DNA of 21,129 nucleotides, from positions 1-21,129 of the forward strand of contig DASXBJ010000135.1 in assembly GCA_036491755.1 (NCBI GenBank). The letters are read 5' to 3'. The first letter of the stretch is position 1. Every line of letters starts with the position of its first letter. Both the position numbers and the translations under genes were made by a program. The DNA comes from DASXBJ01 sp036491755. GTDB lineage: Bacteria; Chloroflexota; Dormibacteria; Dormibacterales; Dormibacteraceae. The notes below the pieces were generated by a model. That model was given only the letters and a program-made list of their open reading frames with translations. It did no database searches and had not been told where the DNA came from. Of this stretch, positions 7,867 to 14,997 are shown piece by piece.

Positions 7867-9234
7867 GTGGTCAAGAAGATCCTGCTCAACGAGTCTGACA
7901 TCCCGGAGCGCTGGTACAACATCCTGCCGGACATGCCCGCGCCGCCGGCTCCATACCTCCACCCTGGGACCCTGCAACCGATGGGCCCGGCTGACCTCGC
8001 GCCGATCTTCCCGCAGGCGATCATCGCCCAGGAGGTTTCCGCCGAACCGTGGATCGAGATCCCGGACCAGGTCCGCGAGATCTACAAGATCTGGCGGCCG
8101 ACCCCGCTCTATCGGGCCGAGCGCCTCGAGAAGGCGCTCGACACCCCCGCGCACATCTACTTCAAGTACGAGGGAGTGTCCCCGGCCGGGTCGCACAAGC
8201 CCAACACGGCCGTGCCACAGGCCTACTACAACGCCAAAGAAGGGGTCAAGCGGCTCACCACGGAGACCGGCGCGGGTCAGTGGGGGTCGGCCCTCGCCTT
8301 CGCCGGCGCGCTGTTCGACCTCGAGGTGACCGTGTACATGGTCAAGGTCTCGTACGAGCAGAAGCCGTACCGCCGGGCGATGATGGAGACCTGGGGCGCG
8401 ACGGTGCATGCATCCCCGACGAACCTCACCAACGCCGGGCGCGGGATCCTGGCCGACGATCCGGATTCGCCGGGCAGCCTCGGCATCGCCATCTCGGAGG
8501 CGGTCGAAGACGCGGCGACACACGACGACGCGAAGTACTCGCTCGGATCGGTCGTCAACCATGTCCTGCTCCATCAGACGGTGATCGGCCTCGAAGCCAA
8601 AAAACAGATGGAGATGGCCGGCAGCTATCCGGACGTCGTCATCGCGTGTGTCGGCGGCGGCTCGAACTTCGCCGGGCTCACATATCCGTTCATCGGCGAC
8701 AGGCTGAAGGGGACGCACCCGAAGACGCGCTTCATCGCGGCGGAACCCGCTGCCTGTCCGACCCTCACCCGTGGCGTTTACGCATACGACTTCGGCGACG
8801 CGGTCGGCATGGGACCCGTTGTGAAAATGTTCACGCTGGGCCACAGCTTCGTGCCCGACCGCATCCATTCCGGCGGCCTGCGCTACCACGGGGATGCGCC
8901 GTCATTGTGCGCATTGGTCGACCACAAGGTTGTCGAGGCTCGCGCCTACAAGCAGAACGAGTGCTTCGCCGAGGCGGTGCGGTTTGCGAGGTCGGAGGGC
9001 TTCCTTCCCGCGCCGGAGTCAGCGCACGCCCTGCGGGCCGTGGCCCAGGAAGCGGCGGCCGCCCGTGAGGCGGGTGAGAAGCGAACGATCCTGTTCGGAC
9101 TTTCCGGGCACGGCCATTTCGACATGTCGGCGTACGACGCCTACTTCGCGGGCAAGCTCGAAGACATCGAGCTCTCCCAGTCGCGGATCGACGCCGCGAT
9201 CGAGGAGCTGCCGAGGGTGCCCGTCCTGCCCTGA
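7867..9234 (+). CDS. trpB: TrpB2-type tryptophan synthase beta chain (PLP enzyme)
   Basis: The protein is 455 residues from GTG 7867, set by the AGGAGG site. Tryptophan synthase beta condenses indole with serine using pyridoxal phosphate. The long N-terminus (ILLNESDIPERWYNILPDMP) and the segment RPTPLYRAERLEKAL mark the TrpB2 (TrpB-like) subgroup rather than classical TrpB1. The PLP lysine is K111 in GSHKPNTA. The phosphate-binding glycine loop is CVGGGSNFAG (about residue 258), and ETGAGQWGSA (133-142) is the substrate loop. No trpA or other trp gene adjoins it. This suits TrpB2 proteins, which often act outside the TrpAB complex, salvaging indole or acting on phosphoserine. The role here is inference from the family. 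Confidence 0.95.
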   Translation: MVKKILLNESDIPERWYNILPDMPAPPAPYLHPGTLQPMGPADLAPIFPQAIIAQEVSAEPWIEIPDQVREIYKIWRPTPLYRAERLEKALDTPAHIYFKYEGVSPAGSHKPNTAVPQAYYNAKEGVKRLTTETGAGQWGSALAFAGALFDLEVTVYMVKVSYEQKPYRRAMMETWGATVHASPTNLTNAGRGILADDPDSPGSLGIAISEAVEDAATHDDAKYSLGSVVNHVLLHQTVIGLEAKKQMEMAGSYPDVVIACVGGGSNFAGLTYPFIGDRLKGTHPKTRFIAAEPAACPTLTRGVYAYDFGDAVGMGPVVKMFTLGHSFVPDRIHSGGLRYHGDAPSLCALVDHKVVEARAYKQNECFAEAVRFARSEGFLPAPESAHALRAVAQEAAAAREAGEKRTILFGLSGHGHFDMSAYDAYFAGKLEDIELSQSRIDAAIEELPRVPVLP

Positions 9235-9301
9235 CGAACGATCCAAACCGCGGCGATCTAGGAGGACATCGCGCGGCCGATCGCATAGCGAGAGAAAATG
9301 T

Positions 9302-9331
9302 CACGCGCCGAGTCGAGTGACCCGGCGCGTG
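9302..9331 (-). terminator. Intrinsic terminator of the lysine-repeat microprotein gene
   Basis: A perfect 9-bp GC-rich stem, CACGCGCCG (9302-9310) with CGGCGCGTG (9323-9331), has an inner GTC/GAC extension. On the minus strand it is followed by ACATTTTCTCTC, a T-rich tail. It begins 14 bp after the TAG of the 24-residue gene. The plus-strand side lacks a T-tract, so it is oriented for the minus-strand gene rather than for trpB. Confidence 0.7.
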
Positions 9332-9345
9332 CTAACGAAAGTCGA

Positions 9346-9420
9346 CTACTTCTTCTTCTTGGTGGCCTTCTTGACGGCCTTCTTCACGGCCTTCTTGACG
9401 GTCTTCTTCTTAGCTGCCAT
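9346..9420 (-). CDS. 24-residue lysine-repeat microprotein (histone H1-tail-like)
   Basis: ATG 9420 to TAG 9346 encodes a 24-residue protein made almost only of Lys, Ala, Val and Thr. It starts MAAKKKTVKKAVKKA and ends in four lysines before the TAG. At DNA level it is built from four 12-bp units (9364-9375, 9376-9387, 9388-9399, 9400-9411; first unit GGCCTTCTTGAC on the plus strand). Support for a real gene is strong for its size: a near-perfect Shine-Dalgarno site (AAGGAGGT, 9427-9434) six bases upstream, and an intrinsic terminator 14 bp downstream. The composition resembles the basic tails of histone H1-like proteins and of actinobacterial HupB, so DNA or RNA binding is a plausible inference. 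No globular domain is present. Confidence 0.75.
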   Translation of the reverse strand: MAAKKKTVKKAVKKAVKKATKKKK

Positions 9421-9426
9421 CTTGTT

Positions 9427-9434
9427 ACCTCCTT
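9427..9434 (-). promoter_or_regulatory. Strong Shine-Dalgarno site (AAGGAGGT) of the lysine-repeat gene
   Basis: AAGGAGGT on the minus strand, six bases from the ATG at 9420. This is one of the best ribosome-binding sites in the window and decides the call of a gene only 25 codons long. Confidence 0.8.
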
Positions 9435-9447
9435 CGCGGCGTGATGC

Positions 9448-9462
9448 GACTCAACGTGAGTC
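9448..9462. promoter_or_regulatory. Palindrome upstream of the lysine-repeat gene (possible operator)
   Basis: GACTCA-ACG-TGAGTC is a perfect 6-3-6 inverted repeat 14 bp upstream of the Shine-Dalgarno site. It overlaps a -10-like TAGACT on the minus strand (9459-9464). It could be an operator or a short hairpin in the leader. No known regulator is assigned. Confidence 0.3.
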
Positions 9463-9510
9463 TATTGACGACCATAACGTGATCGTCGAATTTTGTCCAC
9501 TCGCCGCGCG

Positions 9511-9618
9511 ATGCAGATGGTCAACTGCGACGACCAAATCCTTGTCGACCTTGATCACATGGATCAGAATCGAATCACCCAAGCCATGGTGATGGAGTTT
9601 TTGAAATCTTCCGCGTGA
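9511..9618 (+). CDS. Possible 35-residue small protein
   Basis: ATG 9511 to TGA 9616-9618 encodes MQMVNCDDQILVDLDHMDQ followed by a helix-like tail ending EFLKSSA. The amino-acid mix is acidic and ordinary, unlike the Arg-rich shadow frames elsewhere in this GC-rich window. There is no Shine-Dalgarno site and no clear promoter. It could be a small gene, a gene remnant or chance. The call rests only on composition. Confidence 0.2.
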   Translation: MQMVNCDDQILVDLDHMDQNRITQAMVMEFLKSSA

Positions 9619-9729
9619 TCGCAGTGCGTGCGAGCTGCATGCTGATGAATCGCCATGCGACGCTTGCCGTCGAGACCCCGTGTGCTCAGGAATTCAAGGC
9701 GATGGGCGAGTAACCGGTCGTATCCACTG

Positions 9730-10269
9730 GTGCCACTTTCTCAAACGCAGATCGGTCGATCGGGTGAGGCGCTGTTTTCGGCCATCGCCACCCTGACCGC
9801 GGACGGCCGGATCGAGCTGACCGGAGATTTTGCCGACGATGACCACACCGACATCACTGCTCGCGGCCATGGCGGATTTCGCGGCCTGTTCATCCAGATC
9901 AAGACCGCAACCCACCTGGACGCGGCTCAACAGGTTGAAGGAAGGACCACTCTTCAGATCGGCGCCGATCCGCCGGAGGACCCCGCCTTTGTCTATGTGT
10001 TCATCCTCTTGGCGGGGATCAGCATCGGCACGATCTGGGTGGTGCCGAGCGCCGAGTTCAACCGGCTCGCCTATCGCCACGAAGACGCGCAGGGACTCAC
10101 CCTCGCGTTTCGCGCCTATCCCGATCGAGACGATCGCTACGCTCCGTTTCGAGTGGCGCCCGAGGCTGTTGGCCCGCGCATCCTGGAGCTCATGGCGAGC
10201 CTTCCGGATCGCCGACCGCCAAAGTTCGAAGGCGCGTCGATCGTGGCGCGAATTTCGAAACCGGCGTAA
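9730..10269 (+). CDS. PD-(D/E)XK nuclease-like protein
   Basis: The chosen start is GTG 9730 (179 residues), because the Arg-rich sequence read from the upstream ATG 9655 does not look protein-like. Residues 8-60 carry a pattern typical of the restriction-endonuclease-like fold: RSGEALF (Glu13), then TDITARG (Asp41), then LFIQIKTAT (Gln56-x-Lys58), the E...D...QxK arrangement. A hydrophobic core strand (AFVYVFILLAGI) and IGTIWVVPSAEFNRLA follow, as in DUF4365-like or related nuclease-fold proteins. The family assignment is by motif only. No methyltransferase, helicase or other defence gene adjoins it, so it appears solitary. It is convergent with the sensor kinase. Confidence 0.65.
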   Translation: MPLSQTQIGRSGEALFSAIATLTADGRIELTGDFADDDHTDITARGHGGFRGLFIQIKTATHLDAAQQVEGRTTLQIGADPPEDPAFVYVFILLAGISIGTIWVVPSAEFNRLAYRHEDAQGLTLAFRAYPDRDDRYAPFRVAPEAVGPRILELMASLPDRRPPKFEGASIVARISKPA

Positions 10270-10350
10270 GAGCACAGCGATGTCGTCTGACGGGTTTTTG
10301 CGGGACTCGAATAGAGACGTTCATCGGCAGGTCGCCGACTGCGTGCTTGA

Positions 10351-12585
10351 TCACTGTGGCGGCCGGCTCGCGGCGAGGATTCCGGGCGTACCGCGAAACC
10401 CCATGGGTCGCTGGGCCACCTCCCCAAGGACATCCGCGGGAATCGTGAAGTGGAATTCGGAGCCGCCCTGCTCCATTTTCTCGACCCAGATTCTCCCGCC
10501 GTGCATCTCCACGACCTGGCGCACGATTCCCAGCCCGAGGCCGGTGCCGACGATCTTGCGGATGGGGTTGTTCGCGTAGAGATCGTCCTGACCGAAGAGC
10601 CGGTTGTCGAAGTCGGCGCGGACTCCCGTACCCTCATCTCTCACGCCCACCTCGATGTCTTGGCCCGCCAGGCGGCTCAGCACGGTGACCTGGCCACCCT
10701 CCGGCGTGTACTTCAGGGCGCTGTCGAGGAGGGTCCGGAGCACGCCAGTCAGCTTTTCGGCATCGCACCGGACCGCAGGCAGGCTCGCATCAAGGAGGAC
10801 AGAGATGGTGCTTTTGGTCGAGGTTCTCTCGACCTCTGCCACTGTTTGGCGGATGACTTCGTTGAGGTTGACCATGGAGAGGCGCAGTCCGGCTCGGCCG
10901 TCTTCGACCCGGTCGAGGTCGATCATCTCATTGACCAGGCGATCGAGCCGGTCCGCGTCGCGGTAGATGTCGCCCGCAAAGGCGCGCGCGTCCTTGATGT
11001 CGAGCTCTTCGGAATCCCGCATGAGCTCGCTGAAGCCCTGGATCCCTATCAGCGCGGTTTTGAATTCGTGGCTGACACTCTGGAGAAACTCGCTCTTCAA
11101 CCGGTTCAGCCGCTCGAGCACGGCCAGGCTCTGGCTTGCAACCTCGTCAGCGTCGTGTTTGGCGCTGACGTTCTCGAGCGTCAGGAGGAAGTAATCGACC
11201 TGCCCCGCGGCGGTCCGGACGATCGTGCCGGTCCCACGCACCCAGAGCTGAGTACCGTCCGTGCGCACCGCCGCGCTCTCGAGTTCGATGGTGTCGATGT
11301 CACCGGTCGCCAGTCCCCTGAGTTTGCCGAAGACCTTCTGCTGAAGCTCGGCCGGTACGTATTTGGCGATTGCAGAGCCAACAATCGACTGGTGCGATTC
11401 AAGGAACATTGCGGCCAGACTTGGATTGGCATCGATGATCCTGAAATCGGGTCCCAAGCGAGCCATCCCGACCGGTGCGCGGGCGATCATCTCGGCGAGC
11501 GTCGCTTCACCCCTTCGGCTCTTGGCGAGCATGGCCAGCAGCTGCCGGTTGGCCAGGATCTGATTGGCCACGACCAGAGCCCCGAGTACAGCCACCGTCG
11601 CTCCCAGGACCGGGTCGAGCACGCGACCCTGGACCGCGGACCACGCAACGGTCTCGGCGATCGCGCCGATCGCGAGCCAGGGGAGGATGGTCTGCCACAG
11701 GTCAATCGGAGCTCTCTGTGCCTCACGGTCTGTCCGGGCCGAAGGCCAGAGCGCGGCCAGCGCGATGACGAGATAGCCGGCCACGGAGGCGGCGCCGATG
11801 ACCGTTAGAAGCGGGTCAGTGCTGCCGGCAGCGGCCATCGCCGCAGAAACGCTGAGCCCGACCAGGTTGGTGGCGAGGCCGGCCAGCAGCAGCAGCATGC
11901 GGCCTCGCTGGCGCCGCGTGGCGCTGCGGATGGCGAGGATCAGCACGGTGGCGATCAAGATGTCGCCGATCGGATACGCCAACTCAAGCAGGCGTACTCC
12001 AACAGGCTCGGGGTCCGTCCACACGCTCGCGAGCAGGAGAACCCATGCCGTCCCAAACAGTGAGAGTGCGACGATCGACGCATCTAGCCACATCCTCCAG
12101 CGTGTTGCGAGCTCATCGGTTGCCTTGGAGAACAAGAGGATGCCGGCGATGGCGAGGGGAATCGCCACCAGAAAGCCTGCGTCAGCCGCGGAAGGAAACG
12201 GAACGGCGACGTTGAGGCCAATCGTGTAGGCGGCCAGGATCAGTTCGCCGATAACCCACGCCGCGGCCGAAAGCGCCAGCAACATCCAGGCCGCACGCAG
12301 TCGCTCGGCTGTCCGCTGGGCGGCCCAAGCGCAAGTTGCGGCGGCGATCAGTGCGGCTAGGACCTCGCCCGCGATGTACACGCGGTTGATCCAGATCTCG
12401 CTGAAAGGCTGCCAGGTGAGTAGGGCATAAAAGCCGATCGATGCCGGGATGGCAATTGCCGCCCCAATCCTGAACCGGTTCCAGTCTCGATCCAGGGGGG
12501 CGTCGCTTTGGGCACCCCTGAATGGTCCGGTGCCGCCCTCCCTAGGGATGTCGGGCCGACCGGATCGTCCGCACCGCGGCCTCAC
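10351..12585 (-). CDS. Membrane sensor histidine kinase with PAS domain and altered N-box
   Basis: The protein is 744 residues with a GTG start at 12585; a later start is possible because residues 1-35 are polar and poorly structured. About ten hydrophobic segments between residues 40 and 345 form an integral membrane sensor. A PAS domain follows (about 365-480, APVGMARLGPDFRIIDANPS). Then come HisKA with the phospho-acceptor H506 (SVSHEFKTAL) and a HATPase domain with the G1 box DEGTG, F-box LFGQ and G2 box GTGLGLG. The N-box, normally NLLDNA, reads TLLDSA: Asn is Thr at 618 and Ser at 622, which should weaken Mg-ATP binding. No response regulator is adjacent, so it is an orphan kinase. The signal is unknown. 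Confidence 0.9.
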   Translation of the reverse strand: MRPRCGRSGRPDIPREGGTGPFRGAQSDAPLDRDWNRFRIGAAIAIPASIGFYALLTWQPFSEIWINRVYIAGEVLAALIAAATCAWAAQRTAERLRAAWMLLALSAAAWVIGELILAAYTIGLNVAVPFPSAADAGFLVAIPLAIAGILLFSKATDELATRWRMWLDASIVALSLFGTAWVLLLASVWTDPEPVGVRLLELAYPIGDILIATVLILAIRSATRRQRGRMLLLLAGLATNLVGLSVSAAMAAAGSTDPLLTVIGAASVAGYLVIALAALWPSARTDREAQRAPIDLWQTILPWLAIGAIAETVAWSAVQGRVLDPVLGATVAVLGALVVANQILANRQLLAMLAKSRRGEATLAEMIARAPVGMARLGPDFRIIDANPSLAAMFLESHQSIVGSAIAKYVPAELQQKVFGKLRGLATGDIDTIELESAAVRTDGTQLWVRGTGTIVRTAAGQVDYFLLTLENVSAKHDADEVASQSLAVLERLNRLKSEFLQSVSHEFKTALIGIQGFSELMRDSEELDIKDARAFAGDIYRDADRLDRLVNEMIDLDRVEDGRAGLRLSMVNLNEVIRQTVAEVERTSTKSTISVLLDASLPAVRCDAEKLTGVLRTLLDSALKYTPEGGQVTVLSRLAGQDIEVGVRDEGTGVRADFDNRLFGQDDLYANNPIRKIVGTGLGLGIVRQVVEMHGGRIWVEKMEQGGSEFHFTIPADVLGEVAQRPMGFRGTPGILAASRPPQ

Positions 12586-12739
12586 GGGCAGATGTCATCC
12601 ACATTGTCATACGGGGTCTTGGCCGCTTAAGCACCATGCAGCGAGACTGGCCCTCACCCCCTGCGTTTGGGGGGTAGCCCCGGGGCGCAGCGTGATCGAC
12701 AGCGGACGTGGGCGGTGCGGCTCCAAACGGACGAGACGG
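12586..12739. other. Intergenic region between cytochrome b and the sensor kinase, with a weak hairpin
   Basis: These 154 bp contain a 6-bp stem (12656-12661 with 12670-12675, ACCCCC/GGGGGT) just after the end of the cytochrome b C-terminal gene on the minus strand. There is no T-tract, so it is only a weak terminator candidate. It may separate the cytochrome cluster from the kinase gene. No gene was recognised. Confidence 0.3.
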
Positions 12740-13336
12740 TTACGCCGCGGGTCCAATCAGCGCCCAAACGGTCAATGCGCAGACTGTCGCCAGGCCGGCC
12801 AGCCACAGCGTCCCGGTGATCACGTTGCGATGGGGAGCCGGCCACGTTTGCCAACCGAGCCGGCGCGCAAGGGGCGGCCCGAGGCGCGCGTCGATCAAGG
12901 GCCACGCCAGCAGCCCCAGCACCGCACCGACCGGGATGACGATCGACGTGAGCAGTGCCGGTCCCAGCTTGAGAAGCTGGAAGAGGAAGAGGAAATACCA
13001 GTCGGGGTGTGCAACCTCGGCAGCCCGTGGATCGGCCGCTTGGGTCGCCTGGAGCAAGGGCTGACCAAAATACGCGAGCAGCCCAAGCGTCGACAGCAGC
13101 ACCATCGCCAGGATGGGATATGGCCAGAAATGGTCTGGGAAGTAAGGATGGGTGTCGCGCTCGGGCATGTCGTCCGCGACCTGATCGCCTATTGGCCCGA
13201 GAGCCAGACCCGTGAGCGCGACCAATGCCAACAGTGGATAGAGCGCATGACCCGGTCTGACAGGCAGGCTGTCCGATATGGACCGAATCTCGGCCTTGTC
13301 GTCGACAGTTGGCTTGTCCCGCGCCTGCCGGTTCAT
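12740..13336 (-). CDS. Cytochrome b C-terminal part (subunit IV-like)
   Basis: The protein is 198 residues from ATG 13336, which overlaps the upstream gene by four bases (ATGA), implying translational coupling. It corresponds to the C-terminal portion of cytochrome b, as subunit IV of b6f-type complexes. HPDWYFLFLFQLLK carries the Qo-site motif as PDWY (residues 111-114) rather than PEWY; PDWY is associated with low-potential quinones such as menaquinone. Three hydrophobic segments are visible: about 32-50, 73-91 and 120-145, with another near 172-195. It works with the preceding gene as the membrane quinol-oxidising core. A Rieske protein and a c-type cytochrome partner are not in the window. 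Confidence 0.92.
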   Translation of the reverse strand: MNRQARDKPTVDDKAEIRSISDSLPVRPGHALYPLLALVALTGLALGPIGDQVADDMPERDTHPYFPDHFWPYPILAMVLLSTLGLLAYFGQPLLQATQAADPRAAEVAHPDWYFLFLFQLLKLGPALLTSIVIPVGAVLGLLAWPLIDARLGPPLARRLGWQTWPAPHRNVITGTLWLAGLATVCALTVWALIGPAA

Positions 13337-14052
13337 TGCGGCTCCGACGGGCCCTGTCGACGGGCGAGGCGGAAATGCACGTAAATGAGAATCGCCATTG
13401 TGGCCGGGAGCAGGAACACGTGGGCGATGTAGAACCGCAGCAGGGTCGCCGGACCGATGATCGGTCCACCCTGCAGCGCGCTCCTGATGAATCCGCTAAC
13501 GCTGCTTGGCAGAACCGAGGCTCCGGAGGCGATCGCCAGCTCGCGACCGCGGGCGAGATATGAGTTCGCGTCCCACGGCAGAAGAGAGCCCGTGAGCGTC
13601 AGGAGCAGGATGACCAGCATGATCACAATCCCCACCATCCAGTTGAGCTCGCGCGGCGCCCTGTAGCCACCTGTCCAGAACACAAAGGTCATGTGGAGAA
13701 GCGACATCACGATCAGAAGGCTTGCGCCCCAAAAATGGACCCCGCGCACCAGCCAGCCGAGATAAACCGAGTGCTGGATGAAGCTCACGCTGGTGAAAGC
13801 AGGCGCCGGGTTCCCGGCCCCATCGGGGACGTAGTACACGCCGAGGAGGAATCCGGTTAGGAACTCGAGAACGACCAGCATCGCGGTCACGCCTCCGAGA
13901 TACCGGTAGAAGGCGGTCGCATAGTTAGGGACGCGCCGGTACAGCTCGGCGTCGACTGATTCGACGAACGGGAATCGGTCGTCGAGCCAGCCCACAACGG
14001 CGGACTGGACGCGGCCCGGCGGAGAGGACGGGCCGCGCACCTTCAGGTTCAT
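13333..14052 (-). CDS. Cytochrome b N-terminal part (cytochrome b6-like)
   Basis: The protein is 239 residues from ATG 14052. It holds four transmembrane helices with the two bis-histidine haem pairs: H106/H120 in the second helix and H211/H226 in the fourth. Fourteen residues separate H211 and H226, the b6-type spacing rather than the 13 of bc1. The helix-ending LLPWDANSYLA and YVPDGAGNPAPAF match the family. The protein contains no cysteine, so haem cn cannot be attached as in photosynthetic b6. The gene starts nine bases after the SDR stop and overlaps the next gene by four, so all three are probably cotranscribed. Role: quinol oxidation in a bc/b6f-like complex. Confidence 0.94.
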   Translation of the reverse strand: MNLKVRGPSSPPGRVQSAVVGWLDDRFPFVESVDAELYRRVPNYATAFYRYLGGVTAMLVVLEFLTGFLLGVYYVPDGAGNPAPAFTSVSFIQHSVYLGWLVRGVHFWGASLLIVMSLLHMTFVFWTGGYRAPRELNWMVGIVIMLVILLLTLTGSLLPWDANSYLARGRELAIASGASVLPSSVSGFIRSALQGGPIIGPATLLRFYIAHVFLLPATMAILIYVHFRLARRQGPSEPQ

Positions 14053-14061
14053 CCAGACGGC

Positions 14062-14892
14062 TCAGGCGGCCGACCGCTTCCTGAACTCGATGACCCTTCT
14101 CATCGTCTGGTCGGCCCTGAGCATGCGGTTCATCGCGCTGCCCATCGACGGGAACAGATCCATCAAGGCCTTCATGAGCCGGCCTGGCCCAGGCATGACG
14201 ACGATCTCGGCTCGATCCTCCCTGATGGCCGAGAGCACGGCCCTGCCGACGCTGCGCGCCGGGGAGGTGCCCATGCCTGACATCGCAAGCCCAACCTCAT
14301 CCGACGTCCGTTGGCCCTGTCCCGCTCCGCGAATGGCGCCGAGCACGATCACGGAGGCGCTCACCCCGCGCCCTCGATAGTCGTTGCGCAGCACCCGGGT
14401 GAACCCGATGAGGCCGTCCTTGGCTGCGGCGTACGCCTCGGTGTAGGGGAAACCCACCCGGCCGGCGATCGAAGAGATGTTGACGACGTGACCGCTGCCA
14501 CGCTCGAGCATTCCCGGCAGCAGCAGGCGTGTCAGCTCCATCGGTGCGACGAGGTTCAGGCGGAGGATCGCCTCGTTCTCGGGCCAGGTCATCTCGTCGA
14601 ACTCGCGTTGGGGGTCACCGCCCGCGTTGTTGACCAGGACGTCGACATGCCCGAATTCGCGCTCGGCGGCGGTCACAAGGTCGGTGAGGGCGCCGTGGTC
14701 GGTCAGATCCGTAGGTACGGCGAGCGCGGCCACTCCCGTTTGTCGCAGATCGGCCGCGAGGCGGTCGAGCTCGGCTGCGGAGCGGCTGGCGAGGATGAGG
14801 TTGTAGCCCGACAGCGCCAGATCACGGGCGATCAGAGTGCCGATGCCTCGCGAGGCGCCGGTCACCAACGCGGTGCGGCTCGCTTTGCTCAT
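14062..14892 (-). CDS. Short-chain dehydrogenase/reductase (SDR)
   Basis: The start is ATG 14892 (276 residues), preceded at seven bases by GGAGGT (14900-14905); the upstream GTG 14901 has no such site. This is a classical SDR with an NAD(P)-binding Rossmann fold. TGASRGIG (11-18), NNAG (88-91), N113, S140/S141, and Y154-x3-K158 (YAAAK) make a complete catalytic tetrad. Basic residues after beta-2 (ASRSAAELDRL) suggest NADP preference. The C-terminal tail (PGPGRLMKALMDLFPSMGSAMNRML) is amphipathic and may contact membrane or lipid, as in SDRs acting on acyl or long-chain substrates; this is inference. It leads the cytochrome b cluster and is divergent from a MarR gene. Confidence 0.93.
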   Translation of the reverse strand: MSKASRTALVTGASRGIGTLIARDLALSGYNLILASRSAAELDRLAADLRQTGVAALAVPTDLTDHGALTDLVTAAEREFGHVDVLVNNAGGDPQREFDEMTWPENEAILRLNLVAPMELTRLLLPGMLERGSGHVVNISSIAGRVGFPYTEAYAAAKDGLIGFTRVLRNDYRGRGVSASVIVLGAIRGAGQGQRTSDEVGLAMSGMGTSPARSVGRAVLSAIREDRAEIVVMPGPGRLMKALMDLFPSMGSAMNRMLRADQTMRRVIEFRKRSAA

Positions 14893-14997
14893 CTCTAACA
14901 CCTCCAGGCTAGGCGTCCTTGCGCGCCCTCACCGGAGATAATATGAGCATTCAACGATTTATTCCGCCAATGATTAGAGCGAGATAGGATTATGCCC
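14893..14997. promoter_or_regulatory. Divergent SDR/MarR promoter region
   Basis: This 105-bp spacer has an AT-rich block (about 14935-14992). On the plus strand TAGGAT (14985-14990) ends seven bases before ATG 14998, compatible with a leaderless MarR mRNA. On the minus strand TATTAT (about 14937-14942) and the GGAGGT site serve the SDR. No clean long palindrome was found. Regulation of the SDR by the divergent MarR protein is inferred from layout. Confidence 0.4.

Larger units (their letters stand above)
9435..9729. other. Intergenic region upstream of two divergent genes
   Basis: This stretch holds the probable promoter region of the lysine-repeat gene (minus strand), the 9448-9462 palindrome, and the upstream region of the nuclease-like gene (plus strand). 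It also contains a 35-codon open frame at 9511-9618, listed separately. Base composition is less GC-rich than the flanking genes. No tRNA or recognised ncRNA was found. Confidence 0.4.

Noticed and set aside
8049..9068. Plus-strand open frame inside trpB2
   Set aside because: Arg/Gly/His-rich +1-type shadow of the TrpB2 coding sequence.
9364..9411. 12-bp tandem repeats as a CRISPR or minisatellite
   Set aside because: The units are contiguous without spacers and lie wholly inside the lysine-repeat reading frame, which explains them.
10270..10350. Possible terminator between the convergent nuclease-like and kinase genes
   Set aside because: GGGTTTTTGCGGG looks suggestive, but no stable stem precedes the T-run on either strand.
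10450..11808. 452-codon plus-strand frame opposite the sensor kinase
   Set aside because: The minus strand carries clear HisKA, HATPase and PAS motifs; the plus frame shows no recognisable domain.
14893..14997. Search for a MarR palindrome at the SDR promoter like the one at 19548
   Set aside because: No inverted repeat longer than a few base pairs was found by eye, so no operator is called.
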